Assembly (NCBI GenBank): GCA_002347565.1
Contig: DDXR01000080.1
Location: 67,918-73,724, forward strand
Direction: 5' to 3'
DNA: 5,807 nt
Source: a bacterium UBP2_UBA2255
GTDB taxonomy: Bacteria > Edwardsbacteria > AC1 > EtOH8
Shown: positions 1 through 5,537 of the stretch, piece by piece
How the letters are laid out: each line of letters starts with the position of its first letter
Numbering within the stretch: position 1 is the stretch's first letter
Made by a program: the position numbers and the translations under genes
Notes under the pieces: model-generated
What the model was told of the DNA's origin: nothing
The model's input: only the letters and a program-made list of their open reading frames with translations
Databases searched by the model: none

Positions 1-1
1 C

Positions 2-1828
2 ATCGGCGGGCAGGCCAGGAACCAGATGGCTCGGCTGAATGCGGACGGAACTGCGGATGCGGACTTCAACCCGAATGCAAGTAGCACTGTTTATTCCATC
101 GCGGTCCAGGCCGACGGCAAGATATTGGTAGGCGGCAATTTCACCGCCATCGGTGAGCAGGTAAGGAACTATATCGCCCGGCTGAACGCGGACGGAACTG
201 CGGATGCGGCTTTCAACCCGAATGCAAGCGGCATTGTTTCTTCCATCGCGGTCCAGGCCGACGGCAAAGCACTGGTTGGCGGCACATACTACACCATCGG
301 CGGGCAGGCCAGGAACCATATCGCCCGGCTGAATGCGGACGGAACCGCGGACGCGGCTTTCAACCCCAATGCCAACGGCGATGTTTATTCCATCGCGGTC
401 CAGGCCGACGGCAAGGTATTTGTGGGCGGCTTTTTCACAACCATCGGCGGGCAGGCCAGGAACTTTATTGCCCGGCTGAACGCGGACGGCACGCTGGATG
501 CCGCCTTCAACCCGAATTCAAACGATGCTGTCATATCCCTCGCGATCCAGGCCGACGGCAAAGTACTGGTTGGCGGCGCATTCAGCACCATCGGCGGGCA
601 GGCCAGGAACCGGATTGCCCGGCTGAATGCGGACGGCACAGTAGATGCGGCTTTCAACCCCAATGCCAACTTGGCTGTCCATTCCCTAGCGGTCCAAGCC
701 GACGGCAAAATTTTAGTGGGCGGCAATTTCACCGCCATCGGTGAGCAGGCCAGGAACCATATCGCCCGGCTTAATGCCGACGGCACAGTAGATGAGGCTT
801 TCAACCCAAATGCCAACGGCTGGGTCCATTCCATGGCGGTGCAGGCCGACAGCAGGATACTTGTGGGCGGCTACTTCACAACCATCGGCGGGCAGACCAG
901 GAACCGGATTGCCCGGCTGAATGCGGACGGAACTGCGGATGCGGCCTTCAACCCGAATGCGAGTAATACTGTCCGTTCCATCACGGTCCAGGCCGACGGC
1001 AAAGTACTGGTTGGCGGCGCATTCAGCACCATCGGCGGGCAGGCCAGAAACTATATCGCCCGGCTGAATGCGAACGGCACATTAGATGCGGCCTTCAATC
1101 CAAATGCAAGCGGCGATGTCTGGGCTATCGCGGTCCAGGCCGACGGTAAAGTACTGGTAGGCGGCCAATTCACCGCCATCGGCGAGCAGGCTAGGAACTA
1201 TATCGCCCGGCTGAGCAATTCCTACGCCGCTTTACAGGGGCTGAAGGCGGTGGATAACACTGTTGCCCAATGGATGCGGTCAGGAGCCGGCCCGGAGCTG
1301 TACGATGTGTGGTTTGAGAGTTCCACCAATCTTACGACCTGGACGTCCCTGGGGGCGGGCGGCAGGATCGCCGGCGGTTGGGAGCTCTCCGGGCTTAGCC
1401 TGCCATACGATACGAACGTGTACCTAAGGGCCAGGGGCTATGCTAAGGGGGGCATAAATAACGGCTCCAGCTCCATCATCGAGTCGGTTCGGAATGTGTA
1501 TTTCAGTTCCGGGGCCGGCGTGGCCGGCCAGCCCATAGCCGCTGCGATGCCCGCAGGCTTTAGCCTGCAGGCCGCCTATCCCAATCCCGGGCGCCAGGCG
1601 ACCATCAAGTACGGCCTGCCAAAGGCGGGACGGGTCAGCCTGAGGGTATACAACATCCTGGGTGGACTGGTGAGGACGTTGGAAGACGGCGATCGGCCTG
1701 CCGGATGGCACGAAATTCGGTGGGATGGCCGGGACCAGAACGGCCAACATACGGCCTCAGGGATTTACCTCTACCGGCTGTCGGCCGGAGGGAAAACGAT
1801 GACCAAGCGGCTGACCATAATTCGATAA
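2..1828 (+). CDS. Delta-60 (DUF5122) repeat surface protein with T9SS/FlgD-Ig-like C-terminus, 5'-truncated by window
   Basis: The frame is open from base 2 and the repeat pattern already runs before the ATG at 26 (IGGQARNQ precedes it). That ATG is therefore an internal Met and the true start lies upstream. About 608 residues are visible. Residues 1-27 are the tail of one repeat. Eight 49-residue repeats follow, with the core SIAVQADGK-LVGG-F-IGGQARN-IARLNADGT-DAAFNPN. Next comes a linker module (about 1214-1500) with WMRSGAGPE and RIAGGW, a module I associate with Delta-60 proteins. The last 84 residues (1574-1825) form a FlgD-Ig/T9SS-like domain. Delta-60 repeats are thought to build beta-propeller-like extracellular structures, and ligand and function are unknown. 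No enzyme motif is seen. GC content is visibly lower than in the genes downstream. The family call is firm; secretion by T9SS is inferred from the C-terminus only, since the signal peptide is outside the window. Confidence 0.93.
   Translation: MGGQARNQMARLNADGTADADFNPNASSTVYSIAVQADGKILVGGNFTAIGEQVRNYIARLNADGTADAAFNPNASGIVSSIAVQADGKALVGGTYYTIGGQARNHIARLNADGTADAAFNPNANGDVYSIAVQADGKVFVGGFFTTIGGQARNFIARLNADGTLDAAFNPNSNDAVISLAIQADGKVLVGGAFSTIGGQARNRIARLNADGTVDAAFNPNANLAVHSLAVQADGKILVGGNFTAIGEQARNHIARLNADGTVDEAFNPNANGWVHSMAVQADSRILVGGYFTTIGGQTRNRIARLNADGTADAAFNPNASNTVRSITVQADGKVLVGGAFSTIGGQARNYIARLNANGTLDAAFNPNASGDVWAIAVQADGKVLVGGQFTAIGEQARNYIARLSNSYAALQGLKAVDNTVAQWMRSGAGPELYDVWFESSTNLTTWTSLGAGGRIAGGWELSGLSLPYDTNVYLRARGYAKGGINNGSSSIIESVRNVYFSSGAGVAGQPIAAAMPAGFSLQAAYPNPGRQATIKYGLPKAGRVSLRVYNILGGLVRTLEDGDRPAGWHEIRWDGRDQNGQHTASGIYLYRLSAGGKTMTKRLTIIR
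546..606 (+). repeat. 61-bp exact direct repeat, copy 1 (in Delta-60 unit 4)
   Basis: Bases 546-606 are identical to 987-1047, an offset of 441 bp or exactly three repeat units. The copies encode the same stretch, from the Q of IQ/VQ through KVLVGGAFSTIGGQA and into the following Arg codon. The other units differ at many synonymous sites over this stretch, so the identity points to recent duplication or gene conversion, not to protein-level selection alone. Confidence 0.9.
987..1047 (+). repeat. 61-bp exact direct repeat, copy 2 (in Delta-60 unit 7)
   Basis: Second copy of the segment at 546-606. Identity breaks at base 1048 (a here, g at 607). A shorter exact match of 31 bp also links unit 1 (131-161) with unit 5 (719-749), at a distance of four units. 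Confidence 0.9.
1574..1825 (+). other. C-terminal FlgD-Ig / T9SS type A sorting-like domain
   Basis: The final 84 residues begin AYPNPG. They continue with IKYGLPKAGRVSLRVYNILG, then VRTL, GWHEIRWDGRD-NG, ASGIYLYRL and end KTMTKRLTIIR. This is the classic order of the FlgD-Ig-like/Por-secretion tail (YPNP, beta-strand VYNILG, W-G-D--G, SG-Y-Y-L, basic end). In organisms with a T9SS such tails direct export across the outer membrane and are usually cleaved. In lineages without a T9SS the same fold may only be a structural cap. No por/gld genes lie in this window to decide between these. Confidence 0.85.
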
Positions 1829-1872
1829 CTCAAGGCAGGTGATCAGATTCGTCTGTCATTCTATCAATAACA

Positions 1873-1904
1873 GCGAAAGCCTCGTCTTGAGGCGGGGCTT
1901 TCGC
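1873..1904. terminator. Hairpin terminator after Delta-60 gene
   Basis: Arms 1873-1884 and 1893-1904 pair over 12 bp with one T-G wobble, around an 8-base loop (TCTTGAGG). The arms contain AAAGCC and GGCTTT. The A/T steps sit inside the stem and no long U-tract follows, so it could work in either direction. It begins 45 bp after the stop codon. A smaller nested hairpin GCCTC/GAGGC (1879-1893) is an alternative fold. Confidence 0.65.
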
Positions 1905-1925
1905 CTAGGTGAACCAGGAGGAGTC

Positions 1926-1973
1926 ATGTTTTTGGCCAGACCTGCAATGGCAAGGAGCTTCAGCATAGCCTAA
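1926..1973 (+). CDS. Doubtful 15-aa ORF behind a perfect Shine-Dalgarno
   Basis: AGGAGG at 1916-1921 lies 4 bases before ATG 1926, and the frame MFLARPAMARSFSIA ends with TAA at 1971. The ribosome site is the best-looking one in the window, yet the peptide is tiny and matches nothing I know. No clear promoter lies between the upstream hairpin (1873-1904) and this ORF, and the waaF promoter starts 45 bp after its stop. It could be a leader peptide, a remnant of a lost gene, or chance. Confidence 0.15.
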   Translation: MFLARPAMARSFSIA

Positions 1974-2018
1974 ACAGCCTTAGTAATTTTTACGCGTTCG
2001 ATGTCCGCGTGTATTTTC

Positions 2019-2047
2019 TTGACAATTCGAACCGGATTTCATATCAT
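2019..2047 (+). promoter_or_regulatory. Sigma-70-type promoter of waaF
   Basis: A perfect -35 TTGACA (2019-2024), a 17-bp spacer and -10 TATCAT (2042-2047, 5 of 6 consensus). The upstream stretch TAGTAATTTTTA (1981-1992) is A/T-rich. Counting 7 bases from the end of the -10 puts transcription start at about 2054, the A of the waaF ATG, so the mRNA is predicted to be leaderless. This also rules out the longer GTG start at 2009, which would lie upstream of the promoter. Confidence 0.75.
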
Positions 2048-2053
2048 TCGCAC

Positions 2054-3043
2054 ATGATTCCACGCGCCAGCAACGTCCTGGTCCGCGCGCCCAACTGGAT
2101 CGGCGACGCCGTGATCTCCACCAGCTTCCTGGCGGCGCTGCGGGCGATCCAGCCCTCGGCCCGCGTCACCGTGCTGGCCCACGCCCGGGTCGAGCCGGTA
2201 TTCCGGCACAACCCGGCGGTCGACGAGATCGTCGGTTTCGGCGGGCGGGCCGGTCTCTGGCGCCGGTCGCTGGACCTCAGGAAACGGGCGTTCGACAGCG
2301 CCTACGTCCTGCCGCTGTCGTTCTCCTCGGCGCTGGCGGCCGCGCTGACCGGGGCCGGCCGGCGCACCGGCTACGGGTCGGAGCACAGGGGACGGCTGTT
2401 GACCGACGCTCATGCGTTCGACGAGGGGGCGTTCCGCTCTCGGCACCTGGTGGCGGATTACCTGGCCCTGCTCGGTTCTGCGGGGGCCGTCCCGCCGCCG
2501 GAGGTCTTTCTGCTCGAAGGCGAGGTCAGGTGGGCCCAGCAGTGGCTGGACGGGCGCGGCCTGTCCGGCGGCGGGGTGGTCGGCTTCGGCCCCGGCGCGA
2601 CCTACGGGCCGGCCAAGCGCTGGCCGCCGGACCGCTGGATCGAGCTGGGGCGGCGGCTCAAGCAGCGGGGCTCCCGGGTGCTGATCTTCGGCTCGTTCGC
2701 CGAGTCCCGCGAGTGCAAGGAGATCGAGCGCAACATCGGCACCACCGCGGTCTCGCTGGCCGGCGGCATGGACCTGCGCCAGAGCGCGGCGCTGATCGCC
2801 CACTGCCGCGCCTTCGTCACCAACGACACCGGCGTGATGCACCTGGCGGCGGCCGTGGGAACGCCGGTGGTCGCGCTGTTCGGCTCCACCAACCCGTCCT
2901 GGACCGGGCCCTGGGGTGGCCGCCACGCGGTGCTGCGTTCCCACGAACCCTGCAGCCCCTGCTACGCGCGGACCTGCCGCTTCGGCCACTACGCCTGCCT
3001 CCGCAAACTGTCCGTCGACCGGGTACTGGACGCGCTGGGCTGA
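2054..3043 (+). CDS. waaF: ADP-heptose:LPS heptosyltransferase (GT9), WaaF type
   Basis: Predicted 329-residue cytoplasmic-face enzyme that adds L,D-heptose from ADP-heptose to the LPS inner core (GT-B fold, family GT9). The N-terminus VLVRAPNWIGDAV (8-20) carries the catalytic-type Asp18. The nucleotide-sugar site shows GPGATYGPAKRWP (179-191) with Lys188, and TNDTG-MHLAAA-GTP--ALFGSTNP (256-281) with Asp258. A four-cysteine cluster (C300, C303, C308, C315) matches the C-PC---C--GH--C pattern of heptosyltransferase II proteins. Length is close to the E. coli enzyme (about 350). ATG 2054 was chosen because family members begin just before VLVRAPNWIGD and the promoter lies immediately upstream; a GTG at 2009 would add 15 unlike residues. 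No SD precedes 2054. GT9 also includes non-LPS heptosyltransferases, so the exact acceptor is an inference. Confidence 0.9.
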   Translation: MIPRASNVLVRAPNWIGDAVISTSFLAALRAIQPSARVTVLAHARVEPVFRHNPAVDEIVGFGGRAGLWRRSLDLRKRAFDSAYVLPLSFSSALAAALTGAGRRTGYGSEHRGRLLTDAHAFDEGAFRSRHLVADYLALLGSAGAVPPPEVFLLEGEVRWAQQWLDGRGLSGGGVVGFGPGATYGPAKRWPPDRWIELGRRLKQRGSRVLIFGSFAESRECKEIERNIGTTAVSLAGGMDLRQSAALIAHCRAFVTNDTGVMHLAAAVGTPVVALFGSTNPSWTGPWGGRHAVLRSHEPCSPCYARTCRFGHYACLRKLSVDRVLDALG

Positions 3044-3060
3044 GGCGGGGCGGCATCGCG

Positions 3061-3085
3061 GCGCCATCGCACGATGGCGCTTTTT
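3061..3085 (+). terminator. Rho-independent terminator of waaF
   Basis: GCGCCATC (3061-3068) and GATGGCGC (3073-3080) form a perfect 8-bp stem around GCAC. TTTTT (3081-3085) follows directly. The hairpin begins 17 bp after the waaF stop. It is the clearest terminator in the window and separates waaF from the next promoter, whose -35 begins four bases after the T-tract. Confidence 0.9.
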
Positions 3086-3088
3086 CAT

Positions 3089-3118
3089 TTGACGCAACTC
3101 GCGGGAATGTGCTATAGT
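3089..3118 (+). promoter_or_regulatory. Extended -10 sigma-70-type promoter of dpm (and possibly rarA)
   Basis: -35 TTGACG (3089-3094), an 18-bp spacer and -10 TATAGT (3113-3118) preceded by TGC, giving the extended -10 form TGnTATAGT. Predicted start is about 3125, which leaves an untranslated leader of about 80 nt before ATG 3205. The leader is GC-rich and can form only short stems such as CCGCG/CGCGG; no known riboswitch pattern was recognised. Confidence 0.75.
3090..3105 (+). repeat. 16-bp imperfect direct repeat, upstream copy
   Basis: TGACGCAACTCGCGGG overlaps the -35 and spacer of the dpm promoter. It matches 15 of 16 bases with 3923-3938 just after the dpm stop codon, so the pair brackets the gene. 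GCTAT follows both copies, at different distances. Confidence 0.6.
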
Positions 3119-3195
3119 TATATGTCCATGCCGGGACCGCGGCGAAACACGGCGCGGCCTCCCCTCGTGCGTTGCCCAGAACGTTGAACCGACGC

Positions 3196-3200
3196 AGGTG
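3196..3200 (+). promoter_or_regulatory. Ribosome binding site of dpm
   Basis: AGGTG ends four bases before ATG 3205, a partial SD match at short spacing. It supports ATG 3205, which also places the conserved VIIPTYNE right at the N-terminus as expected for this family. Confidence 0.55.
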
Positions 3201-3204
3201 ACCG

Positions 3205-3918
3205 ATGAAGTGCCTGGTGATCATCCCGACCTACAACGAGAAGGACAACATCCCGGTGATCGCCCAGCAGGTGCTGGCCCGCGACCCGTCGATCGAGCTG
3301 CTGGTGATCGACGACAACTCGCCGGACGGCACCGGGCGCATCCTGGACGGGATGGCGGCCGGGGACCGGCGGATCCACGTCATCCACCGGCCGGGCAAGA
3401 TGGGGCTGGGCACCGCCTACGTCACCGGCTTCAAGTGGGCCTTGGCGCACGACTACGGCTACGTCTGCGAGATGGACGCCGATTTCTCGCACCCGCCGGC
3501 CACGCTCGACGTCTTCCTGGAACGGATCAGGGACTGCGACCTGGTGATCGGCTCGCGCTACGTTTCGGGCATCAACGTGGTCAACTGGCCGCTGAAGCGG
3601 CTGCTGCTCTCGTACTTCGCCAACATCTACGCCCGGGTCGTCACCGGCGTGCCGGTGCGCGACCTCACCGCCGGGTTCAAATGCTACCGCCGGGCGGTGC
3701 TGGAGGCCATCAACCTCGACCGCATCAAGTCCAACGGCTACGCCTTCCAGATCGAGATGCACTTCAACGCCTTCTACAAGGGCTTCAAGGTCGAGGAGGT
3801 GCCGATCATCTTCGAGGAGCGGCGGATGGGGCAGAGCAAGATGAACAAGAAGATCGTCTACGAGGCCGTCTGGATGGTGTGGCGGCTGCAGCTGCTGCGG
3901 CTGCTGAAAAAACTGTAA
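3205..3918 (+). CDS. Polyprenol/dolichyl-phosphate mannose synthase-like GT2 glycosyltransferase
   Basis: 237-residue GT-A enzyme of the DPM1/Ppm1 type, which moves mannose from GDP-mannose to a polyprenyl phosphate carrier for later use on the outer side of the membrane. Visible motifs: VIIPTYNEKDNI (5-16), VIDDNSPDGT (34-43), the metal-binding DAD (91-93) inside EMDADFSHPP, VIGSRYV (114-120), DLTAGFKCYRR (153-163), GYAFQIEM (178-185) and the phosphate-contacting RRMGQSK (206-212). The protein ends in a short basic tail (RLLKKL) and has no C-terminal membrane segments or GtrA-like domain. It is thus a soluble or peripheral form like human DPM1 and needs membrane contact by another route. Family is certain; donor and acceptor are inferred. 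In this family some members transfer glucose or other sugars. It lies 82 bp upstream of rarA, and a hairpin separates them. Confidence 0.9.
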   Translation: MKCLVIIPTYNEKDNIPVIAQQVLARDPSIELLVIDDNSPDGTGRILDGMAAGDRRIHVIHRPGKMGLGTAYVTGFKWALAHDYGYVCEMDADFSHPPATLDVFLERIRDCDLVIGSRYVSGINVVNWPLKRLLLSYFANIYARVVTGVPVRDLTAGFKCYRRAVLEAINLDRIKSNGYAFQIEMHFNAFYKGFKVEEVPIIFEERRMGQSKMNKKIVYEAVWMVWRLQLLRLLKKL

Positions 3919-3922
3919 GGCC

Positions 3923-3938
3923 TGACGCAATTCGCGGG
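3923..3938 (+). repeat. 16-bp imperfect direct repeat, downstream copy
   Basis: TGACGCAATTCGCGGG starts five bases after the dpm stop. Unlike the upstream copy, it lacks a properly spaced -10 (TATCGG falls too close), so it is not a working promoter by eye and may be a decayed duplicate. Confidence 0.6.
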
Positions 3939-3963
3939 CTATCGGGCGGACGCCGCCCGGTAG
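3939..3963. terminator. Strong GC hairpin between dpm and rarA, poor U-tract
   Basis: CTATCGGGCGG (3939-3949) pairs with CCGCCCGGTAG (3953-3963) over 11 bp with one T-G wobble and an ACG loop. What follows is CTCGTTTC, not a T-run. A GC-rich stem without U-tract is more likely a weak terminator, a pause or an mRNA-end stabiliser than a full stop, so read-through into rarA is plausible. Confidence 0.5.
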
Positions 3964-4000
3964 CTCGTTTCACTTCCAGACCATCACTGGATCGGGCACC

Positions 4001-5311
4001 GTGAAAGAACAGGACCTGTTCCTGACCGAGGACCGCGGCCCGCGGCCCTCGCCGCTGGCCGACCGGATGCGGCCCAATACCCTCGACGAGGTGGTGGGCC
4101 AGGACCATTTGATCGGCCCGGGCAGGGTGCTGCGCAAGATCGCCGAGTCCGGCGAGCTGCCGTCGCTGATCTTATGGGGCCCGCCCGGCAGCGGCAAGAC
4201 CACGCTGGCCAGGATCCTGGCGACCGTGGCCAAGGTCAACTTCGTAGAGTTTTCCGCCGTGACCAGCGGCATCAAGGAGATCAAGGAGGTGATCCGCGGC
4301 GCCGAGCGGCAGTGGGCGGCCCAGGGCGCGCGCACCGTGCTGTTCGTGGACGAGATCCATCGCTTCAACAAGGCCCAGCAGGACGCCTTCCTGCCGCACG
4401 TGGAGAAGGGCACCATCGTGCTGATCGGCGCCACCACCGAGAACCCGTCGTTCGAGGTGATCTCGGCGCTGCTGTCGCGCTCCAAGGTGCTGATCCTGCA
4501 GGGGCTGGGGGAGCCGGACATCAAGGCGATCCTGCTGCGGGCGGTCGCGCGGGACGAGGATCTCCGGGAGCTGAAGGTCGAGGCCGAGGACCGGGCCCTG
4601 GAGTTCCTGTCCCAGCAGTGCCACGGCGACGCCCGCACCGCCCTCAACGCGCTGGAGCTGGCGGTGTCGACCGTCAAGGGTGATCCGCAGGGGACGCGAC
4701 GGGTCACGCTGGCGGACGCCGAGGAGGCGATGCAGCGCAAGTCGCTGCTCTACGACAAGGCCGGCGAGGAGCACTACAACCTGATCTCGGCGATGCACAA
4801 GTCGCTGCGCGACTCCGACCCCGACGCCGCGGTCTACTGGGTGGGACGGATGCTGGCGGCGGGCGAGGACCCGCTGTACGTGGCGCGGCGGATGGTGCGG
4901 TTCGCCACCGAGGATATCGGCAACGCGGATCCCATGGCCCTGCTGGTGGCCAACCAGGCCAGGGAGGCCTACCACTTCCTGGGCACGCCGGAGGGCGAGC
5001 TGGCGCTGGCCCAGGCGGCGATCTACCTGGCGCTGGCGCCCAAGAGCAACGCGGTGTACCGGGCCTACGGGGAGGTCCAGCGGGACATCCAGCGCCACGG
5101 CGCCCTGCCGGTGCCGCTGGTGATCCGTAACGCGGTCACCGAGCTGATGAAGGACGTCGGCTACGGCCAGGGCTACCGGTACGCCCACGAGTTCCCGGAC
5201 GCCACGATCGACCAGCAGCACCTGCCGGACCAGCTCAAGGACACGACGTACTACCACCCGACGGACCGGGGTTGGGAGGGGAAGAGGAAGAAGGAGCGGG
5301 AGGGCCGGTAG
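4001..5311 (+). CDS. rarA: Replication-associated recombination protein A (RarA/MgsA), AAA+ ATPase
   Basis: 436-residue cytoplasmic ATPase of the clamp-loader/RuvB-related group (MgsA in E. coli, WRNIP1/Mgs1 in eukaryotes) that acts at stalled replication forks. The order is complete: PLADRMRP-TLDEVVGQDHL (18-37), Walker A GPPGSGKTT (60-68), Walker B VLFVDEIHRF (113-122), sensor 1 GATTENPSF (143-151), arginine finger LLSRSK with Arg160, and sensor 2 GDARTALN with Arg212. The family-specific C-terminal tetramerisation region then starts near YDKAGEEHYN and includes MVRFATEDIGNADP and EGELALAQAAIYLA-APKSNAVY. Length matches E. coli (about 447). GTG 4001 is the chosen start because the N-terminal MKEQDLF is family-like and the ATG at 4067 would cut into the conserved ADRMRP. 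The SD is weak. No own promoter is clear, so it may rely on the dpm promoter. Confidence 0.96.
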   Translation: MKEQDLFLTEDRGPRPSPLADRMRPNTLDEVVGQDHLIGPGRVLRKIAESGELPSLILWGPPGSGKTTLARILATVAKVNFVEFSAVTSGIKEIKEVIRGAERQWAAQGARTVLFVDEIHRFNKAQQDAFLPHVEKGTIVLIGATTENPSFEVISALLSRSKVLILQGLGEPDIKAILLRAVARDEDLRELKVEAEDRALEFLSQQCHGDARTALNALELAVSTVKGDPQGTRRVTLADAEEAMQRKSLLYDKAGEEHYNLISAMHKSLRDSDPDAAVYWVGRMLAAGEDPLYVARRMVRFATEDIGNADPMALLVANQAREAYHFLGTPEGELALAQAAIYLALAPKSNAVYRAYGEVQRDIQRHGALPVPLVIRNAVTELMKDVGYGQGYRYAHEFPDATIDQQHLPDQLKDTTYYHPTDRGWEGKRKKEREGR

Positions 5312-5320
5312 CGTGCGGAC

Positions 5321-5348
5321 GCGATGGCCGTTGCCGATGTCGCTTTTT
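5321..5348 (+). terminator. Imperfect terminator after rarA
   Basis: GCGA (5321-5324) pairs with TCGC (5340-5343) and GGC (5326-5328) with GCC (5333-5335), around a CGTT loop with unpaired bases on the 3' side. TTTTT (5344-5348) follows. The stem is weaker than the terminator after waaF, but its end GATGTCGCTTTTTC closely resembles that one (GATGGCGCTTTTTC). Confidence 0.5.
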
Positions 5349-5352
5349 CCGA

Positions 5353-5381
5353 TTGACTTAGGCGGCGATATGCGGTACACT
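5353..5381 (+). promoter_or_regulatory. Sigma-70-type promoter upstream of pyrG
   Basis: -35 TTGACT (5353-5358), a 17-bp spacer and -10 TACACT (5376-5381). Predicted start is about 5386-5388. Its -35 begins five bases after the T-tract of the upstream terminator, the same arrangement as at 3081-3094. A second terminator begins right at the predicted start site, so full-length transcripts to pyrG would have to pass it. Confidence 0.55.
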
Positions 5382-5387
5382 TGGGAA

Positions 5388-5413
5388 CGTCATCTGCACG
5401 AGATGGCGTTTTT
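5388..5413 (+). terminator. Terminator or attenuator directly downstream of promoter
   Basis: CGTCATCT (5388-5395) pairs with AGATGGCG (5401-5408) over 8 bp with one T-G wobble, loop GCACG. TTTTT (5409-5413) follows, then CC and a second TTTTT (5416-5420). It ends 209 bp before pyrG. It may be a second terminator for rarA or an attenuator for pyrG. Confidence 0.7.
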
Positions 5414-5537
5414 CCTTTTTACTTCCCAGGTTTTCAGTACAAAGCTTTTTCTTCCCCGCGAAACACGCCAATGGCGCAAAAAATTTCAGTTCTATGGTTT
5501 TCGCGTTTTTAGCAGGCACAAGGAAGCTAATGTCTGG

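Larger units (their letters stand above)
2..1213 (+). repeat. Array of 147-bp (49-aa) Delta-60 coding repeats
   Basis: Repeat units start at 83, 230, 377, 524, 671, 818, 965 and 1112, exactly 147 bp apart with no indels. Bases 2-82 are the end of an earlier unit, and the last unit stops after IARL at 1213. Near-invariant positions are VQADGK, VGG, IG-Q-RN, ARLNADGT and FNPN. The most variable residues are the two or three after FNPN(A/S) and the residue after VGG, which may be the exposed surface. Three units (1, 5, 8) read FTAIGEQ instead of -TIGGQ. The 49-residue period is the direct measurement here. Confidence 0.95.

Noticed and set aside
26..28. ATG at 26 as start of the Delta-60 gene
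   Set aside because: The repeat continues in frame upstream of it to the window edge, where other units have H, Y, R or F followed by IARL; this Met simply replaces the Ile of one unit.
2..1213. Direct repeats as a possible CRISPR-like or non-coding satellite array
   Set aside because: The 147-bp period is in frame, with synonymous variation and conserved protein motifs, so it is a coding repeat.
2009..2053. GTG start giving waaF 15 extra residues
   Set aside because: The extra residues (MYFLDNSNRISYHSH) are unlike the family and are encoded by the promoter itself; the codon lies upstream of the -35 box.
2039..3097. 352-codon open frame on the minus strand opposite waaF
   Set aside because: Rich in Arg, Gly, Pro and Ala with no motif. 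It is the shadow of a GC-rich real gene with full GT9 motifs on the other strand. The same applies to the long minus-strand frames opposite dpm (3118-3930) and rarA (4172-5380).
5376..5395. Bacillus-type CTP-sensing pyrG attenuation by reiterative G addition
   Set aside because: That mechanism needs a GGGC start and a pyrimidine tract in the stem. The predicted start here is about 5386-5388 and the GGG at 5383-5385 is too close to the -10. Kept only as a general promoter-terminator observation.
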